Source: Cephalothrix simula | Lineage: Eukaryota > Nemertea > Palaeonemertea > Archinemertea > Cephalotrichidae | Direction of reading: 5' to 3' | DNA: 10,446 nucleotides | NCBI GenBank assembly: GCA_035591015.1 | Contig: JAXIUW010224730.1 | Span: forward strand, 1 to 10,446 | Shown: positions 7,917-10,446 of the stretch, in pieces | Layout of the letters: the number at the start of each line of letters is the position of its first letter | How positions within the stretch are numbered: the first letter of the stretch is position 1 | Program-made: the position numbers and the translations under genes | The notes under the pieces: model-generated | Database searches by the model: none | The model's input: only the letters and a program-made list of their open reading frames with translations | What the model was told of the DNA's origin: nothing

Positions 7917-8505
7917 CACAAATAGATGCAGGAAAATTGGATGAGGCATGACCTGATGTTTGCTACCCGGCCTAATATTATGGGTATGGGAACCCCCATA
8001 GCCTATACAATGTGTTTCAATAATTTTATCACGCTTCAATTCAAGCATGATAATATCATTTCTATGATTTGAGCAGAATGTTTTGTATCATCAGTTCAAA
8101 TCCCATCAAAAAATCTTGAACAATAACAAAGTTATGAATTTTTTAATAACTGAAGTCAATGTTTTAAATCGGCACATTATGTGCCGGACTAACTTTGGTT
8201 GTTGTTCACGATTTTTTCATAAATATTCTGACGCAAATCATAATGCAATGAAGCAGAACTAAAAATGATATCATGTTTGAATTGAAGTGTGAAATAGATT
8301 TTTACTATTTATTGAAACACATTGTATATCACTGGAAAGTGGGCATGCTAAATTGAGTGAATGGTAGTCGTTTTTGTCCCTACCACCACCTGGTGGTGGA
8401 TGGTGGTTAAAAATGGTCAAAAGATATAGCCAAAAATCAGCAAATTATTGATTTTTTTGATTTGTGGCAAACAGGAAAATAGGAACTCCCAGAAACTACA
8501 TCTGT
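7917..8505 (-). mobile_element. TA-flanked MITE, copy 2, inverted and interrupted
   Basis: TA followed by CACAAATAGATG (7915-7928) matches the outer end of copy 1 in reverse orientation. Reading the minus strand gives the same blocks: GCCACAAATC, AATCAATAATTTGCTGATTT, the CACCAGGTGGTGGTAGGGAC block (about 8380-8400), GGGGGTTCC and CATCAGG. The inner end is truncated around 8490-8505, so only one terminus is intact. A younger element is inserted at 8008-8324. Without it, the homologous sequence is about 270 bp. Confidence 0.7.
8008..8324. mobile_element. 317-bp MITE nested inside copy 2, with TATA target duplication
   Basis: The ends are CAATGTGTTTCAATAA at 8008 and its exact reverse complement ending at 8324. 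Similarity continues inward through CTTCAATTCAA and CATGATA-TCATTT blocks for roughly 60 bases with small gaps. TATA flanks both sides (8004-8007 and 8325-8328). The uninterrupted homologues at 2297-2320 and 8778-8805 show the empty site (GTGATATA followed by GTTATGGGGG), so the borders are defined by comparison within this window. The middle holds a short hairpin, CGGCACAT-T-ATGTGCCG (8170-8186). No coding frame is present. Confidence 0.85.
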
Positions 8506-8546
8506 TGAAAATATTTAAATCGAGAATTTTTATTTTGAACATTTTT

Positions 8547-8906
8547 TTCACCAGGTCGTGGTAGGGACATGAAACAACAACACCACTGCATGTCCTTTAG
8601 TTTAAGGGGGTTCATATTTTCCTGTTTGCCACAAATCCCAAAAAATCAATAATTTGCTGATTTTTGGCTATTTCTTTTGGACATTATAAATTCACCATCC
8701 TCCATCGGGTGGTGGTTGGGACATAAAACTACACATGTAACTACACTACACTATTTCACTCCTTTTTGCATGCCCTTTCTAGTGATATAAAGGTTATGGG
8801 GGTTCCTATACCCCTAATTTGAGAAACCCCAGGGGGTGGGGGGTGTTGTTTGGTAACATTATATAACATCAGGCCATGACTCCTCTGATGTTTCCATCCA
8901 TTTGTG
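8547..8906 (+). mobile_element. TA-flanked MITE, copy 3
   Basis: It is collinear with copy 1: TTCACCAGGTCGTGG, TGTTTGCCACAAATC, AATCAATAATTTGCTGATTT, TTATGGGGGTTCCTATACC, AACATCAGGCCATG, then the end CCATCCATTTGTG followed by TA (8907-8908). The left inverted end is degraded. Copy 2 lies just upstream in the opposite orientation, so transcripts or single strands of 7917-8906 could fold back. Confidence 0.75.
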
Positions 8907-9130
8907 TATTTGGGCTTTTTTGCATTCATTGCAATTGCAAATAATAAGATAATTTTGTCAATTATCTAATAACGTCGATAACGGCCAGTCTTTTCAAAAT
9001 TTTAAAGGCAATTATGCACCAATATGCAATTGAGTTTTAGCTGAGGCTTTTTCTATATAGGCCTCTGGTTTTAGAAAATATGCCTCCCTGTAGTTTCTTT
9101 GGATCCCATATGCTGGACTTTTCTATGATA

Positions 9131-9264
9131 TACAGGGTGTATCAAAAATGTAGCCCATCGTGGTGGAAAGATCTTAATTTTAAAAGGTCAATATTTCACT
9201 CCAGTCAAACAAGGCCCATCCCCATACAGAGAGTTATGAATGCATCTTTTTGGACCAGCCTGTT
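9131..9264. mobile_element. Possible degraded short MITE with CAGGGTG ends
   Basis: TACAGGGTGTATCAAAAA at 9131 and, inverted, AACAGGCTGGTCCAAAAA ending at 9264 agree at about 13 of 18 positions. A TA precedes the left end. Such CAGGGTG-CAAAAA ends are common in mariner-like elements. Copy B of the CAGGGTGGCCACT family abuts it at 9265. The divergence makes this tentative. Confidence 0.35.
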
Positions 9265-9574
9265 CAGGGTGGCCACTGTTTTATGATTTTTCCCTGACTT
9301 TTCCCTGATTTACATGACTCTTCGCAAAACGTCGACCTAAGGGAACGCGTAAGCAGAAAAATCAGCGGCCGAATTTCATGATAACCGCGCAAACTATGTA
9401 TAAATCGCATAACTGAAAAGACTTTTTTGCGACAATTTTATTGCGTAAACCCTGGAATTCCCTGACTTTGTCAATTTTTGTGAAATTCCCTGGCTTTTCC
9501 ATGACTTTTAAAGCCTAGTGAAATTCCCTGACTTTTCCCTGATTTCCAGGTTTTCCAGATGAGTGGCCACCCTG
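9265..9574 (+). mobile_element. Non-autonomous element with CAGGGTGGCCACT ends, copy B
   Basis: A perfect 13-bp inverted end, CAGGGTGGCCACT, occurs at 9265-9277 and, inverted, at 9562-9574. The interior carries repeated TTCCCTGACTTTT words. It matches copy A in reverse complement, including the TTGTCGC, TTATCATGAAATT, ACGCGTT and GCGAAGAGTC blocks, but lacks the 165-bp duplication. Flanks AGCCTGTT and ATTTTGAA show no target duplication. hAT-like is an inference from the end sequence. Confidence 0.7.
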
Positions 9575-10446
9575 ATTTTGAAGAAGCTTCCTTACCTATA
9601 AATAATCATCTTTTATATAAAAAAAAATTATCAAAGAATTTCGGAATATATGTATCTTCAAAAAGCAGAAAACAAGTGGGTATCGCAAAAGAATTCAGAT
9701 TAGCCTAAATGGAAGATAAAACAGATTTATGAAACAATTATTATATGTTCAGAAAAAATGGATATAAGCTAAATGAAATATCTAGTTTACAAATGATGTA
9801 AACATTTAAAACAAACAAAGGAAAAAGAAACAGTTCCGCCAAAGAATTCCCCGCTAGGGGGAAGGGAAGGTGTGATTACCAAGTAGCACTTTTTTACCGG
9901 GATGGCATTCGTCCAATTGGCCTAAGTTTTTTGAAAAAAGGGAAATTTAGAAAGGAGTACCACAATTAGTCCCAGAAAACTTGTTAAACAATGCTATTTT
10001 CTAAATATGAAACAGACTTTTAAGTAATTGAATTATGGGGAACTGGACTTGTTGATTAAACATGCAAAGAGATGTAGTGCATAAAGCAATTCTTATTGGA
10101 AAAACTTTGTAATATGTCGTACGAAAATGTACAATGATCATATATGTATTATAAATATTAATGAGGTATTTTTACAGGTTAATGAGGGGTTTTTGCAACT
10201 AAAAATTCACATATATTGAGCTAAGTTATGTGTATTAAGAAATATTTTGATCTGAGCTAAAGAGATTCCGCAACACTCGATCAGCAGACATAGTGTATTT
10301 TAGCACCAAAGTGCCCCTTGAAATGTACACAGATCGATGAAAATCAGATTCTTTATATAATGCAGCAATCCCAGCTCGAAATTTTTTGAAAATAGATCCC
10401 AAGTTAGTTGGGATATCCTATGATATCCTGTGATTCATGAGATTTA

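Larger units (their letters stand above)
5219..10446 (+). other. 5' part of intron 2 (continues past the window)
   Basis: The intron opens with GTAAGT after the split Gly codon and is phase 1. No acceptor followed by Gly-X-Y codons was found up to the end of the window, so it is at least 5.2 kb long. It is AT-rich and carries several MITE-like elements. 6563-7916 shows no repeat family or gene that I can support, apart from a 9-bp hairpin at 6773-6795 and a lone TGACGTCA at 7856-7863. 9575-10446 is likewise plain, with an imperfect two-copy 21-bp repeat at 10158-10199. Confidence 0.6.

Noticed and set aside
9080-9286. 68-codon plus-strand frame
   Set aside because: It crosses the borders of two repeat elements (9131 and 9265) and has no recognisable features.
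9841-9893. Possible Gly-rich collagen exon after CTAG at 9857
   Set aside because: In the required phase it reads G-G-R-E-G-V-I-T-K-stop, not Gly-X-Y triplets.
1-10446. CRISPR array, bacterial operon or defence system
   Set aside because: There are no regularly spaced identical repeats with unique spacers, no long coding frames and no ribosome binding site pattern; spliced gene structure and MITEs point to an animal genome.

Overview
The window looks like AT-rich nuclear DNA from an animal, probably an invertebrate. It contains the first two coding exons of one interrupted gene, set in intron and intergenic sequence packed with short non-autonomous repeats. There are no bacterial-style operons, rRNA, CRISPR arrays or long open frames, and I found no convincing tRNA. 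The phylum cannot be fixed from the sequence; the animal call rests on the collagen-type gene, the GT/AG splice sites and the repeat landscape.

Gene. On the + strand, exon 1 (1688-1930, 81 codons) and exon 2 (5155-5218) join in frame. They encode the N-terminus of a type II membrane protein: a short charged cytosolic tail, one membrane helix, a juxtamembrane coiled coil, an RVPR furin-like site, then Cys-Asn-Cys-Pro-Pro-Gly with the Gly codon split by the next intron. This layout fits the transmembrane (MACIT, type XIII/XXIII/XXV-like) collagens. No Gly-X-Y exon was found downstream in the window, so the collagen domain must lie past 10446. Two tiny upstream ORFs precede the start codon, one overlapping it as ATGA.

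Layout. 1-1687 is the upstream flank, with a G12 tract and a 41-bp perfect hairpin flanked by 9-bp direct repeats. 1931-5154 is intron 1. It holds a TA-flanked MITE (2051-2404), an element with CAGGGTGGCCACT-type ends containing a fresh 165-bp tandem duplication (3305-3795), a poly-G zone (about 4030-4210) and a degenerate palindromic array rich in GGTNACC (about 4280-5110) that ends about 45 bp before exon 2. 5219-10446 is the 5' part of intron 2. It holds a foldback element with CRE-like TGACGTCA ends (5947-6558), two further copies of the TA-flanked MITE in head-to-head orientation (7917-8906), one of them split by a younger nested 317-bp MITE (8008-8324), and a second CAGGGTGGCCACT element (9265-9574) in the opposite orientation to the first.

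I see no new enzymatic or defence system. The points most worth a second look are the partial transmembrane collagen gene, the 41-bp hairpin insertion, the nested MITE and the GGTNACC array beside exon 2.
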